From contig JALCPP010000011.1 of the NCBI GenBank assembly GCA_022650485.1, positions 18,211 to 82,210 on the forward strand: a stretch of 64,000 nucleotides of DNA, given 5' to 3'. Numbering within the stretch: position 1 is the first letter of the stretch; each line of letters opens with the position of its first letter. The notes under the pieces are model-generated. The model ran no database searches. It was not told where the DNA came from and saw only the letters and a list, made by a program, of their open reading frames with translations. Both the position numbers and the translations under genes were made by a program. The stretch is from Oscillospiraceae bacterium. Its GTDB lineage: Bacteria > Bacillota > Clostridia > Oscillospirales > Acutalibacteraceae. Positions 26,054-34,642 of the stretch are shown here, piece by piece.

Positions 26054-26476
26054 ATGACGATATCTTGGGTTGTGTTCGCGATCGGTTCCGCTGTTTTTGC
26101 GGCGCTGACTTCTATCTTGGCCAAAATTGGAATTGAAGGGGTCAACTCCAACCTCGCGACGGCGATTCGCACGGGGGTTGTACTGATTTTGGCGTGGGGA
26201 ATTGTTTTTTTGACCGGCACGCAGTCGGGCTTACGCAATATTACGCACCGGAGCCTGCTGTTTTTGGTCCTGTCCGGTCTTGCAACGGGACTTTCGTGGC
26301 TTTGCTACTATCGTGCCATTCAGCTTGGGCCGGTTTCAAAAGTTGCACCGATTGATAAATTCAGTGTTGTTCTGACTATTTTGCTTTCTTTTCTGTTCCT
26401 TCATGAAAAAATTGATCTGAAAACCATCGCCGGCGGTGCGATGATTGCGGCCGGTACGCTGGTTTTGATATTTTAG
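26054..26476 (+). CDS. EamA-family half-size transporter (4 TM)
   Basis: A 140-aa integral membrane protein of the drug/metabolite transporter superfamily with a single EamA unit. Four hydrophobic helices are visible at about residues 3-22, 33-52, 64-88 and 95-138. The characteristic end segment PIDKFSVVLTILLSFLFLHEK followed by a glycine-rich helix is clear. Half-size members act as homo- or heterodimers; substrate unknown. It lies 15 bp after mutS2, probably co-transcribed, but is functionally unrelated. Confidence 0.88.
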   Translation: MTISWVVFAIGSAVFAALTSILAKIGIEGVNSNLATAIRTGVVLILAWGIVFLTGTQSGLRNITHRSLLFLVLSGLATGLSWLCYYRAIQLGPVSKVAPIDKFSVVLTILLSFLFLHEKIDLKTIAGGAMIAAGTLVLIF

Positions 26477-26502
26477 GCAAAAAACAAAAGGAGGAAAAAT
26501 GG

Positions 26503-27162
26503 ATGCAGCCGAAACATATGCGGAAAAAGGGCGGGGGCTCGCGGGCCGTGACGGTAATTCTTTCGGTTCTTGCAGTGCTCCTTGGGGCGCTTTGCGTATT
26601 GAGCTGGATGCTATTCAGTGATCCGAATGCCGGAAAATCCATGCCGCAGCCGTCCGACGACGCGGCTTCGAAAGTGGTTGCGGCTTCTGTTTCCGGTGCA
26701 TCAGTCAGTCTGACCGCGGAAGAAGTCGGCGGATGGCTGAATTTCCTGATTCGTGAAAATTCAGATACCGCGGCGGACACCGGATTGACGGCTCTTTCCG
26801 TTACCACAAAGCAGGATAATACAGCTGACATTTATTTTCCGGTTCAATATTCCGGAAAGACGTTCGGCGTTACGATGAATCTGTCTCTTTCCTTTGACGC
26901 AGCAGCAGAACAGATGAAATTTTTCATCAATTCGGTTCATGTCGGGCGTCTGCCCGTTCCGGTTGGCTATGCGCTTGATATGATGGGTGAAAAGCTTCCG
27001 CCCATGCTGTCACGGCAGGGCGAAACACTGCTGTGCAATACAAAGTCCTTGTTTCGCGTCGATTTTTCCGGCATGTTTCTGCGGCTTAAAATGACCGAGA
27101 TGAATCTTAAAAATCAGGCTTTTCATTTAAAATTTGACACTGAAGCAGGGGTGAATGGGTAA
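26503..27162 (+). CDS. Membrane-anchored extracytoplasmic protein, YpmS-like
   Basis: A 219-aa protein with a basic N-terminus and one hydrophobic anchor (about residues 15-36), the rest predicted outside the cell. The pattern SLTAEEVGGWLNFLI, followed by beta-rich strands, resembles YpmS/DUF2140-type proteins, which begin with a similar 'segment to bind or insert' helix. This is a tentative match. Start at 26503 (ATG or nearby) with AGGAGG upstream. It follows the EamA gene and precedes the strong promoter of ylxM-ffh. No catalytic motif was found. Confidence 0.55.
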   Translation: MQPKHMRKKGGGSRAVTVILSVLAVLLGALCVLSWMLFSDPNAGKSMPQPSDDAASKVVAASVSGASVSLTAEEVGGWLNFLIRENSDTAADTGLTALSVTTKQDNTADIYFPVQYSGKTFGVTMNLSLSFDAAAEQMKFFINSVHVGRLPVPVGYALDMMGEKLPPMLSRQGETLLCNTKSLFRVDFSGMFLRLKMTEMNLKNQAFHLKFDTEAGVNG

Positions 27163-27171
27163 AATTATTAC

Positions 27172-27200
27172 TTGACAGCCCCTTTCGTTTATAGTATAAT
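27172..27200 (+). promoter_or_regulatory. Sigma-A promoter of ylxM-ffh
   Basis: TTGACA (27172-27177), a 17-bp spacer and TATAAT (27195-27200), a perfect consensus promoter 47 bp upstream of ylxM. Confidence 0.9.
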
Positions 27201-27207
27201 TTTTACC

Positions 27208-27228
27208 TGTAAAGATAATAGCTTTACA
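27208..27228 (+). promoter_or_regulatory. Palindrome at the start of the ylxM-ffh transcript
   Basis: TGTAAAG-N7-CTTTACA lies exactly where the transcript should begin. It can be an operator or a 5' stem-loop that protects the mRNA. Confidence 0.45.
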
Positions 27229-27247
27229 CCTCAATGGAGGCGGTCGG

Positions 27248-27610
27248 ATGGCAAAGGATATAAAAATTTCGCTTCTGCTTGATTTTTACGGTTCTATGCT
27301 GACGGAAAAACAGAGGCGGATTGTCGAGTACTATTACAATGATGATTTGTCCCTTTCTGAAATTGCGGAAAATGAAGGGATTACCCGGCAGGGTGTACGC
27401 GACTTTGTAAAGCGTGCCGAAGGGCAGCTTTTAGAAATGGAGCGGAAGCTCGGTCTGGCCCGCAAGTTTCGCGAAATGATGGACGGCTTTCAGAAAATTG
27501 AAGAAGCCGCGGACCGCATCCGGGAGTACAATCGACATTATATTTACGCACGTGAAATTGATGAGAGTGCGAAGCAGATTCTTGAAATCACCCAAAAGCT
27601 CTGTGAATAG
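27248..27610 (+). CDS. ylxM: YlxM, SRP-associated helix-turn-helix protein
   Basis: A 120-aa small protein of the YlxM/p13 family, associated with the signal recognition particle and encoded upstream of ffh. It has sigma-factor region-4-like helices: LTEKQRRIVEYYYNDDLSLS and EIAENEGITRQGVRDFVKRA (about residues 18-58), then a charged helical C-terminus. In Streptococcus it binds SRP and modulates Ffh GTPase activity. ATG 27248 after GGAGG. Ffh follows after 11 bp. Confidence 0.95.
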   Translation: MAKDIKISLLLDFYGSMLTEKQRRIVEYYYNDDLSLSEIAENEGITRQGVRDFVKRAEGQLLEMERKLGLARKFREMMDGFQKIEEAADRIREYNRHYIYAREIDESAKQILEITQKLCE

Positions 27611-27621
27611 GGGGAATTGGT

Positions 27622-28950
27622 TTGGCGTTTGAAAATCTATCGGAAAAACTTTCTGCGGCGTTCAAACGCCTGCGTTCCAAGGGAAAACTCAGCGAGGCTG
27701 ACGTAAAAGCCGCCATGAGGGAAGTTCGTCTGGCCCTTTTGGAAGCGGATGTCAGCTATAAAGTAGCGAAAGATTTTGTCGCGAAGGTGAGTGAACGCGC
27801 CGTTGGAAACGCGGTGATGGAAAGCCTGACCCCGGCCCAGATGGTGATTAAAATCGTCAATGAAGAATTGACAGCGCTGATGGGCGGCGGAGAGGCCCGC
27901 CTCAACAGTCCGTCCTCTCCGCCGGCGGTGGTGCTGTTCTGCGGGCTGCAGGGCTCCGGTAAAACAACTCATGCTGCAAAATTGGCGCTGATGCTAAAAA
28001 ATCAGGGTCACCGTCCGCTGTTGGTAGCGTGCGACGTTTACCGCCCTGCCGCGATTCAGCAGCTTCAGGTTTTGGGCGGTCAGGCGGGTGTTTCTGTTTT
28101 TGAGCAGGGTACCGGCGATCCGGTGGAAATCAGCAGGGCAGCCGTCAGGCATGCAAAGGATTACGGCAATGATTTTGTACTGATCGACACAGCCGGACGT
28201 CTGCAGATTGACGAGGCGCTGATGGACGAGCTCCGCCGTATCAAAGAGGCTGTTTCACCGACCGATATTTTGCTGGTTGTGGATGCCATGACCGGCCAGG
28301 AAGCGGTCAATGTCGCAAAGTCATTCCATGAACTGCTCGATATTTCGGGTGTGATTCTGACCAAACTCGATGGCGACGCCAGGGGCGGCGCCGCGCTGTC
28401 TGTCCGCGCCGTGACCGGCCGGCCGATTAAATTCGCCGGCATGGGGGAAAAGCTTTCCGACCTTGAAGTATTCCATCCAGACCGTATGGCGTCCCGTATT
28501 CTTGGAATGGGCGACGTTCTCACGCTGATTGAAGATGCACAGAAGAATCTGGATCAGAAGGCCGCGAAACAAACGGCGGAAAAGTTGATGCAGAACCGGA
28601 TGGATCTGAATGACCTGCTAGACCAGATCCGTCAGATGAAAAAGATGGGCCCGATTCAAAATGTTTTAAACAAAGTACCGGGCCTGAGCCAGCAAATGAA
28701 GGATGTTGAGATTGACGACCGGCAGATTGACCGCACGGAGGCAATCCTGCTTTCCATGACACCGCGGGAGCGGGAGAAACCGGAACTGATGAATCCATCG
28801 CGCAAAAGGCGCATTGCCGCGGGGAGCGGGATGAAAGTGGAGGATGTCAACCGGCTTTTAAAGCAGTTTGAACAGACGAGAAAGCTGCTCAAACGGTTCA
28901 AAAAGAAGGGCTCGCGCCGCCGCTTTTCAGGCATGGGCTTGCCGTTTTAA
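27622..28950 (+). CDS. ffh: Signal recognition particle protein Ffh
   Basis: GTPase subunit of SRP that brings nascent membrane and secreted proteins to FtsY. N-domain (about 1-90), G-domain with GLQGSGKTT (about 109-117), [22 protein letters not shown], and the methionine-rich M domain (about 300-430) that binds 4.5S/6S RNA and signal peptides; [11 protein letters not shown] is the RNA-binding helix region. The length of 442 aa is normal. TTG start after GGGGG. Confidence 0.98.
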   Translation: MAFENLSEKLSAAFKRLRSKGKLSEADVKAAMREVRLALLEADVSYKVAKDFVAKVSERAVGNAVMESLTPAQMVIKIVNEELTALMGGGEARLNSPSSPPAVVLFCGLQGSGKTTHAAKLALMLKNQGHRPLLVACDVYRPAAIQQLQVLGGQAGVSVFEQGTGDPVEISRAAVRHAKDYGNDFVLIDTAGRLQIDEALMDELRRIKEAVSPTDILLVVDAMTGQEAVNVAKSFHELLDISGVILTKLDGDARGGAALSVRAVTGRPIKFAGMGEKLSDLEVFHPDRMASRILGMGDVLTLIEDAQKNLDQKAAKQTAEKLMQNRMDLNDLLDQIRQMKKMGPIQNVLNKVPGLSQQMKDVEIDDRQIDRTEAILLSMTPREREKPELMNPSRKRRIAAGSGMKVEDVNRLLKQFEQTRKLLKRFKKKGSRRRFSGMGLPF

Positions 28951-29012
28951 ATAGAATTCACCCGGCTTTCGGGCCGGTGAAGATAGATGTAAGGTTTGTG
29001 GAGGTGAAACAA

Positions 29013-29255
29013 ATGTCAGTTAAAATCAGACTTCGCAGAATGGGTGCTAAAAAAGCTCCGTTCTACCGTATCGTAGTGGCGGATTCCCGTTTTCCGCGCA
29101 ACGGCCGTTTTATCGAAGAAATCGGGTACTACAACCCGCTGGAAGAGCCGTCTGTCGTGAAGGTTGATGCCGAGAAGGCAAAAGCCTGGATCGCTAACGG
29201 CGCACAGCCTACCGACACCGTCAAGGTCCTGTTTAAAAAGCACGGTGTGCTTTAA
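29013..29255 (+). CDS. rpsP: 30S ribosomal protein S16
   Basis: Ribosomal protein S16, 80 aa, starting [20 protein letters not shown], the family signature, and ending near ILFKKH-like [15 protein letters not shown] 29013 follows GGAGGTG at a good distance; an upstream in-frame ATG at 28977 is not used. Part of the conserved ffh-rpsP-khpA-rimM-trmD order. Confidence 0.99.
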   Translation: MSVKIRLRRMGAKKAPFYRIVVADSRFPRNGRFIEEIGYYNPLEEPSVVKVDAEKAKAWIANGAQPTDTVKVLFKKHGVL

Positions 29256-29275
29256 GAAACGGAGGAGTGGCTGCC

Positions 29276-29509
29276 ATGAAAGAACTGCTGTTATCCATTG
29301 CTCAGGGTCTTGTTGAGGCCCCGGAACTTGTCAGTGTGGAAACTGATAAACCGTCTGCGGACGGAACGGTTGTGTATCATCTTCATGTTGCGGAAAACGA
29401 CATGGGCCGGGTGATTGGCAGGCAGGGGCGGATTGCTAAAGCAATTCGCGTTGTCATGAGGGCCGCCGCTACCCGGCAAGGCAGCAAGGTTACCGTCGAA
29501 ATCGACTAA
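29276..29509 (+). CDS. khpA: KH-domain RNA-binding protein KhpA
   Basis: A 77-aa protein made of one KH domain. The GxxG loop is seen in DMGRVIGRQGRIAKAIR. With KhpB it binds many transcripts in Gram-positives and affects cell elongation and division. ATG 29276 is used: GGAGGA lies 9 nt upstream, while the GTG at 29267 directly abuts that site. Placed between rpsP and rimM as usual, although folT is inserted before rimM here. Confidence 0.97.
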   Translation: MKELLLSIAQGLVEAPELVSVETDKPSADGTVVYHLHVAENDMGRVIGRQGRIAKAIRVVMRAAATRQGSKVTVEID

Positions 29510-29575
29510 TTCGTTTTTGACGCCTTGACCATCTTGGCCCGGGCAGTTTTGTGCGGGCCTGAACAAATTTAAAAT

Positions 29576-29670
29576 GCAGAGTAGGATTTTGCGCGTTAAG
29601 TGCCGACCGGACAGGGAGTTGCCGGACGGACGAAAAGGAAACTTGCGGTGCAGAGTCCGCATCCCGCTGC
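29576..29670 (+). ncRNA. Tetrahydrofolate (THF) riboswitch aptamer
   Basis: The stretch has the class I THF (folT motif) layout: outer stem GCAG/CTGC, then GAGTAG, the conserved GCGTTAAGTG, a hairpin with GGGAGTTGCC, ACGAA, GCGGTG and the closing GCATCCCGCTGC. It precedes folT, the classic location. Downstream, ACCTCCTTT (29688-29696) is complementary to AAAGGAGGT (29713-29721), which includes the folT ribosome binding site. A competing stem pairs GGGGG (29681-29685) with CCTCC. The aptamer probably controls translation start by exposing or hiding the site; the sign of control (off with THF) is from the family. Confidence 0.92.
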
Positions 29671-29687
29671 TACATAGTTTGGGGGAA

Positions 29688-29721
29688 ACCTCCTTTATGT
29701 AGCATGAATACAAAAGGAGGT
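29688..29721 (+). promoter_or_regulatory. Anti-Shine-Dalgarno/ribosome binding site pair of the riboswitch
   Basis: ACCTCCTTT (29688-29696) can pair with AAAGGAGGT (29713-29721) over nine bases, masking the folT ribosome binding site. The same CCTCC can instead pair with GGGGG at 29681-29685 inside a TGCTACATA/TATGTAGCA hairpin. Two exclusive folds fit a translational switch. Confidence 0.7.
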
Positions 29722-29728
29722 CTTTTCT

Positions 29729-30277
29729 TTGAAAAACTATTTTAACTCCGCAAAACTGGCTCAAAAGCATATGGGTGTTCTCATCCTTTCCGGGTGCGGC
29801 ATGCTCCTTGCACTGAAGGTTGTGCTTGGAATGTTCACCCTGAATGTATCACCTGTTCTGAAAATCGGATTTTCTTTTCTTCCGGTGGCGGCGGCCGGTA
29901 TGCTGTTCGGCCCGTTGGCGGGTGGCATGGTAGGCGCGCTGGGCGATATTGTGTCTTATTTTATCAGTCCTACGGGGCCGTATTTTCCAGGCTTTACCCT
30001 GAACGCATTTCTTGCGGGGTTCCTTTACGGTCTGTTTCTTTACAAAAAAAACGTTACCTTTGTCAGAACTTTTTGCGCCAAAGCCTCGGTTACTGTCTGT
30101 GTGAGTTTTTTGCTGAATCCGCTGTGGCTTTCCGTTCTTTATTCCAAGGCGTTTTTTGTTATCCTGTCGGCTCGAATCGTAACGAACCTGATTTTGCTGC
30201 CGATTGATGTTCTGCTTTTATTTGGATTGTTGAAAACGATGAAACGGGAGCCGCTTTTTCATATTCGAAAACCATGA
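29729..30277 (+). CDS. folT: Folate ECF transporter substrate-binding subunit FolT
   Basis: A 182-aa integral membrane S-component of an energy-coupling factor transporter that takes up folates together with the shared EcfAA'T module. Six hydrophobic helices are visible. Conserved features are MLLALKVVLGMFTL at the N-terminus, then GFSFLPVAAAGMLFGPLAGG and DIVSYFISPTGPYFPGFTL. The THF riboswitch just upstream strongly supports folate as substrate. TTG 29729 with AGGAGGT 8 nt upstream. Inserted between khpA and rimM. No EcfA/T genes are in the window. Confidence 0.95.
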   Translation: MKNYFNSAKLAQKHMGVLILSGCGMLLALKVVLGMFTLNVSPVLKIGFSFLPVAAAGMLFGPLAGGMVGALGDIVSYFISPTGPYFPGFTLNAFLAGFLYGLFLYKKNVTFVRTFCAKASVTVCVSFLLNPLWLSVLYSKAFFVILSARIVTNLILLPIDVLLLFGLLKTMKREPLFHIRKP

Positions 30278-30298
30278 TTTTTGTTTTAGGGAGGAACT

Positions 30299-30814
30299 AT
30301 GCAAAAGAAATATTTGGAAGCTGGCAAAATCGTAGGCACGCACGGCGTGAAAGGGGAACTTCGCGTTCAGCCATGGTGCGATTCCGCCGAATTTCTGATG
30401 CGTTTTTCCACCCTGTATTTGAACGAGGGGGAAAAGCCGGTTCGGGTGGTTTCTTCACGTGTGCATAAAGAGCTTCTTCTGGTGGTATTGGAAGGGGTGG
30501 AAACCGTTGAGCAGGCGGACTTGCTTCGAAACAAAATCGTGTATCTGAACCGGAGCGATGTTGCGCTTCCGCAGGGCAGATATTTTATGCAGGATTTAAT
30601 CGGCCTTGACGTTTACGATGCGGATACCTTCCTTTATTACGGTACGCTGACCCGCGTCATGCGCACGGGTGCCAACGATGTTTATCAGATCACCGCGCAG
30701 GATCATAAAAATTATCTGATTCCGGCGGTCCCGGACTTTATCGATGGAATAGATTTGGAAAAGGGAAAGATGACAATTCGGCCGATCAAGGGGATATTTG
30801 ACGATGAGGATTGA
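30299..30814 (+). CDS. rimM: 16S rRNA processing protein RimM
   Basis: Ribosome maturation factor for the 30S head, binding S19. The N-terminal RimM beta barrel has AGKIVGTHGVKGELRVQPW; the C-terminal PRC barrel has DLIGLDVYD and YLIPAVPDFIDGIDLEKG. The length of 171 aa is usual. ATG 30299 after GGGAGG. Its end overlaps the start of trmD by 11 nt. Confidence 0.98.
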   Translation: MQKKYLEAGKIVGTHGVKGELRVQPWCDSAEFLMRFSTLYLNEGEKPVRVVSSRVHKELLLVVLEGVETVEQADLLRNKIVYLNRSDVALPQGRYFMQDLIGLDVYDADTFLYYGTLTRVMRTGANDVYQITAQDHKNYLIPAVPDFIDGIDLEKGKMTIRPIKGIFDDED

Positions 30815-31553
30815 TCTGCTGACGCTGTTCCCGGAAATGTGCGAAACCGTCATGGCAGAGAGCATCATCGGACGGGCGCGGAAAAAGGGTGCGGTGCAGG
30901 TCTGCTGTCATCAAATCCGGGACTGGGCGCTGGACAAGCACAGCACGGTCGATGACTCTCCGTTCGGCGGCGGGAAGGGCATGCTTCTGAAAGCGGAACC
31001 AATCGCGCTTTGCATGGATGAGTTGATTGCGCACCTTGGGAAGAAACCGCATACGGTGTATCTTTCCCCGCAGGGAAAGACCTTGACGCAGCGGCGGGTC
31101 TGCGAATTGTCTGAGCTGGACGGACTTGTGCTGCTCTGCGGGCATTATGAGGGCGTGGATGAGCGCGTGCTGGAAGCCTATGCGGATGAGGAGATTTCCG
31201 CGGGTGATTATGTCGTAACAGGCGGAGAACTGCCGGCGCTTCTGCTTGCCGATGCCGTCTGCCGCATGGTTCCCGGTGTTTTGTCTGACGCCGAATGCTA
31301 TCGGGAAGAAAGCCATTTTCACTCTCTGCTGGAGTATCCTCAGTACACCCGTCCGGCCGACTGGCGGGGCCGACAGGTGCCGGAAATCCTGCTCAGCGGG
31401 GATCATGGCCGGGTGCGCCGCTGGCGGCATGAACAGTCACTTGCCCGAACGGCTTCCAAACGCCCGGAACTGCTTACTGCGGCGGAATTGACACAGGAAG
31501 ACCGTGAATTTCTGCATTCCCTTTCCAAAACCGGCGGAGAGGAAACATCGTGA
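30804..31553 (+). CDS. trmD: tRNA (guanine-37-N1)-methyltransferase TrmD
   Basis: SAM-dependent SPOUT methyltransferase making m1G37 in tRNA, which prevents frameshifting. MRIDLLTLFPEMC starts the protein; the trefoil-knot SAM site is seen in LLCGHYEGVDERV and YVVTGGELPALLLADAVCRM; the C-terminal substrate loop LLEYPQYTRP is present. The length of 249 aa from ATG 30804 is typical. Overlaps rimM, so the two are coupled. Confidence 0.98.
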   Translation: MRIDLLTLFPEMCETVMAESIIGRARKKGAVQVCCHQIRDWALDKHSTVDDSPFGGGKGMLLKAEPIALCMDELIAHLGKKPHTVYLSPQGKTLTQRRVCELSELDGLVLLCGHYEGVDERVLEAYADEEISAGDYVVTGGELPALLLADAVCRMVPGVLSDAECYREESHFHSLLEYPQYTRPADWRGRQVPEILLSGDHGRVRRWRHEQSLARTASKRPELLTAAELTQEDREFLHSLSKTGGEETS

Positions 31554-31700
31554 AGGGATCCTCATAAAATGGTTTACCGTGGCAATCGGCAGACAGAACA
31601 AAAACTTTCAACAATTACGTCATATTGCACAAACGAACTTCCGGCAGATGCGAACTGTTGAGCAATCAATCCAAAAATGTTGAATTGCTTTTGATTAATA

Positions 31701-31728
31701 TTGACGACTCGTCCAAATGTGATATAAT
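31701..31728 (+). promoter_or_regulatory. Sigma-A promoter of the HPr gene
   Basis: TTGACG (31701-31706), a 16-bp spacer and TATAAT (31723-31728), followed 75 bp later by the HPr start codon. Confidence 0.8.
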
Positions 31729-31802
31729 AAGGATAATTATTAAGAGGTGTTCTGTTGTTCGGCATGCCTTCGGAAACGATTTTGTGTAGGAGTGGATTTA
31801 GA

Positions 31803-32066
31803 ATGTATGTAAAAGAAGTTCTGGTTCAGAACCAGGTGGGCCTGCATGCCCGTCCGGCGACTTTTTTCATTCAAAAAGCAAATGAATATAAATCCTCTAT
31901 CTGGGTGGAAAAAGAAGAAAGACGCGTAAACGCAAAAAGCTTGCTGGGGGTTCTGTCCCTTGGAATTGTAGGCGGCACAAATATCAGGATTATTGCGGAC
32001 GGCTCCGATGAGCAGGGAGCTGTAGACGGCTTGGTTCAGTTAGTGCAGTCCGGTTTTTCTGAATAA
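31803..32066 (+). CDS. ptsH: Phosphocarrier protein HPr
   Basis: An 87-aa HPr of the phosphotransferase system. His15 in GLHARPA is the PEP/enzyme I phosphorylation site; Ser46 in NAKSLLGV is the site of HPr kinase, used in Gram-positive catabolite repression. Both being present, this is an HPr and not a Crh, which lacks His15. ATG 31803 after AGGAGTGG. It has its own promoter and terminator and no enzyme I gene beside it. Confidence 0.95.
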   Translation: MYVKEVLVQNQVGLHARPATFFIQKANEYKSSIWVEKEERRVNAKSLLGVLSLGIVGGTNIRIIADGSDEQGAVDGLVQLVQSGFSE

Positions 32067-32082
32067 GCAGTTGCAACATACG

Positions 32083-32110
32083 GCACCGCTTGACTGCGGT
32101 GTCTTTTTTT
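32083..32110 (+). terminator. Terminator of the HPr gene
   Basis: CACCGC (32084-32089) pairs with GCGGTG (32096-32101) around a 6-nt loop and is followed by TCTTTTTTT. Confidence 0.9.
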
Positions 32111-32173
32111 GTCGCTTGAATTTCCCGGTGTGTCTTTTAGCAGGCAAAACGGGCAGCCTCGGAAGGAGGGCGG

Positions 32174-34081
32174 ATGGTGTCGATTGAGCAGGAAAAGCAC
32201 AAAAAGGAACTCAGAGCCAGAGCCATGCGTCTGCCGCTTAATCCCGGGGTTTACTTGATGCATGACAAAACGGGGAAAGTCATTTATGTCGGCAAGGCCA
32301 AGGCGTTGAAAAATCGGGTCAGCCAGTATTTTGGCTCTGAAAAAAACCACAATGCCAAAGTGCGCCAGATGGTTGCCCATGTGGATACGTTTGAGTATAT
32401 TTTGACGGACAGCGAATTTGAGGCTCTGGTGCTGGAATGCAGTCTGATTAAGCAATATTCTCCGAAATACAACATTCTGCTGAAAGACGATAAGGGTTAT
32501 CATTACATTCGTGTCAGTTCCGGCCCCTGGCCCAGAATTTCAGAAGCAAAGCAGATTGCGGATGACGGGGCGGAGTATATTGGGCCGTATATCAGTTCAT
32601 GGTCCGTAAAGCAGTCGGTGGATGAAACCCTTAAAATTTTCCGCCTGCCATCCTGCACAAGAAAATTTCCTCAGGAAATCGGCCGGGGAAGGCCGTGCCT
32701 GTACTATTATATTAAACAGTGCTGCGCACCGTGCCGCGGGAAAGTCAGCGAAGCGGAGTACCGGGAATCCGTTGGGGAAGCGTTGGAGTTCCTGCGCGGC
32801 GGCAGTACGAAAAGCATCCGCGCGCTCACGGATAAGATGAATGACGCGGCAGATCGTCTGCAATTTGAACGTGCGGCACGTTTGCGCGATCGAATTACTG
32901 CCATCCGTAAAATGGGTGAAAGACAGAAAGTGGTCGCGTCCCGTGTGAAAGAGCAGGATGTGATCGCGCTGACGCAAAGCGCCGACAAGAGCTGTTTTGA
33001 AGTTTTTCGCTTTTTGAATGGGAAGCTGTGCGACCGGGAAACCTTTCTGATGGGAGAAACGGGGCGTGCGAAAGAGGCACGAAGCGAGTTTCTGGAACGG
33101 TATTATTCCATGCGTGACCGGATTCCGCCCCGTATTTCACTGGATGGTCCGGCAGAAAATTCCGCGCTCATTTCCAGGTGGCTGACGGAAAAGGCGGGGC
33201 GAAATGTGACGGTCACAGTCCCCCAGAAAGGGGAACAGGCCCAGCTTGTTGCCATGTGCCGCAGCAACGCGGCTGAGCAGCTGGCCCAGACAATGGGACG
33301 GACCGGGCGGGAAACTTCGGCGTTGGATGAACTGGCCCGTTTGCTGGGGCTTCCCGAGCCGCCCGCTTATATTGAATCGTACGATATTTCCAATCTGGCG
33401 GGAGGAGAAAATGTTGCCGGTATGGTTGTGTTTGAAAACGGAAGACCCCTGCGCTCCGCTTACCGCAAATTTAAAATCCGCTCCGTTATGGGACAGGATG
33501 ACTACGGCAGCCTGCGGGAAGTGATTGGCCGCCGGTTAGAGGAATACCGGAAAAATATAGGGACGAACGAGGGCTTCGGGCGTCTGCCCGATTTAATTCT
33601 GCTGGACGGCGGGAAAGGGCAGATTTCGGCGGTTCGGCCTGTGCTGGAAGAATCCGGACTTCAGATTCCTTTGTTCGGCATGGTGAAGGATGACAAGCAC
33701 CGCACTCGTGCCATTGCAAAGGATGGCGGAGAAATTGCGATCAGCTCCAATCGCAGTGCATTTACACTGGTTTCTTCCATTCAGGAGGAAGTACACCGCT
33801 TTGCCATTGGATATCACCGTCAGTTAAGGAAAAAGGTTTCCATTTCTTCTTCCCTGACGGGCATTGAGGGGATTGGTCCCGCACGGGCAAAAGCTTTGCT
33901 TCGGCATTTCGGAACAGTCGGCGCGGTGCGGCGCGCCTCTGTGGAAGAACTGGCCGCTGCTCCCCGGATGACGATGCCTGCGGCTCAAAAGGTCTTTTTT
34001 GCATTTCATCCGGAAGAACCTGCCTGTGCCGCATTGACAGACGGGCCGGATCATGGGATAATAAAGAACAAGTCGGATTGA
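32174..34081 (+). CDS. uvrC: Excinuclease ABC subunit C
   Basis: Dual-incision nuclease of nucleotide excision repair. The N-terminal GIY-YIG domain (about residues 15-100) has NPGVYLMHD and VIYVGKAKALKNRVSQYF. A cysteine cluster region (CLYYYIKQCCAPC) follows. The UVR motif for UvrB contact is at about 205-240, the RNase H-like 5' nuclease domain includes IESYDISNLAGGENVAGMVV and LILLDGGKGQ, and a C-terminal helix-hairpin-helix pair has IEGIGPARAKALLRHFG. The length of 635 aa is normal. ATG 32174 after GGAAGGAGGG. rsmD follows after 12 bp. Confidence 0.98.
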   Translation: MVSIEQEKHKKELRARAMRLPLNPGVYLMHDKTGKVIYVGKAKALKNRVSQYFGSEKNHNAKVRQMVAHVDTFEYILTDSEFEALVLECSLIKQYSPKYNILLKDDKGYHYIRVSSGPWPRISEAKQIADDGAEYIGPYISSWSVKQSVDETLKIFRLPSCTRKFPQEIGRGRPCLYYYIKQCCAPCRGKVSEAEYRESVGEALEFLRGGSTKSIRALTDKMNDAADRLQFERAARLRDRITAIRKMGERQKVVASRVKEQDVIALTQSADKSCFEVFRFLNGKLCDRETFLMGETGRAKEARSEFLERYYSMRDRIPPRISLDGPAENSALISRWLTEKAGRNVTVTVPQKGEQAQLVAMCRSNAAEQLAQTMGRTGRETSALDELARLLGLPEPPAYIESYDISNLAGGENVAGMVVFENGRPLRSAYRKFKIRSVMGQDDYGSLREVIGRRLEEYRKNIGTNEGFGRLPDLILLDGGKGQISAVRPVLEESGLQIPLFGMVKDDKHRTRAIAKDGGEIAISSNRSAFTLVSSIQEEVHRFAIGYHRQLRKKVSISSSLTGIEGIGPARAKALLRHFGTVGAVRRASVEELAAAPRMTMPAAQKVFFAFHPEEPACAALTDGPDHGIIKNKSD

Positions 34082-34093
34082 GGTGGAGAACCT

Positions 34094-34639
34094 ATGAGAG
34101 TCATTACCGGTTCCGCCCGTGGAAAAAGACTTTCCGTCTGCACGGGCAGAGAGGTTCGGCCAACGCCGGACCGTGTGAAAGAAGCACTGTTTAGTATCAT
34201 ACAGTTTCAAATAGAAGGCAGACGTGTGCTGGATCTGTTTGCGGGTTCCGGGCAGTTGGGTATTGAGGCTTTGAGCCGCGGTGCACGGGAAGCAGTTTTT
34301 GTCGATGCGGGAAGTCAGCCTGCCGCCATTGTAACGCAAAACCTGGAAAGCACCGGATTTTTGGATCGCGCAAAGGTTTGGCATATGGAATTTACCTCTT
34401 ACCTTGCGGGAAATTGCGGAACGTTTGACTTGGCTTTTCTTGATCCGCCGTATCGTACCGGGCTGCTGCAGCGTGCCATTCCGCTCGTTGCCCGCCACAT
34501 GAATCAGGGCGGGACGATCATCTGTGAAAATCCGGTTGATGAACCCCTTCCTGAATTTGCGGAGGAGTTTGTGCGGGGGCGTTCCTACCGTTATGGTAAG
34601 ATTGCGCTGACCCTATATAAACACAAGGACGTGACATAA
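34094..34639 (+). CDS. rsmD: 16S rRNA (guanine-966-N2)-methyltransferase RsmD
   Basis: Rossmann-fold SAM methyltransferase of 181 aa that modifies G966 of 16S rRNA. It begins MRVITGSARGKRL, has PTPDRVKEALFSII, the SAM loop VLDLFAGSGQLGIEALSRGA and the catalytic DPPY (about residues 116-119). Precedes coaD by 3 bp, the common rsmD-coaD pair. Confidence 0.97.
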   Translation: MRVITGSARGKRLSVCTGREVRPTPDRVKEALFSIIQFQIEGRRVLDLFAGSGQLGIEALSRGAREAVFVDAGSQPAAIVTQNLESTGFLDRAKVWHMEFTSYLAGNCGTFDLAFLDPPYRTGLLQRAIPLVARHMNQGGTIICENPVDEPLPEFAEEFVRGRSYRYGKIALTLYKHKDVT

Positions 34640-34642
34640 GCC

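Noticed and set aside
29528..29565. GC-rich hairpin after khpA as terminator
   Set aside because: A GGCCC/GGGCC stem exists but it is not followed by a T tract, so it was not called.
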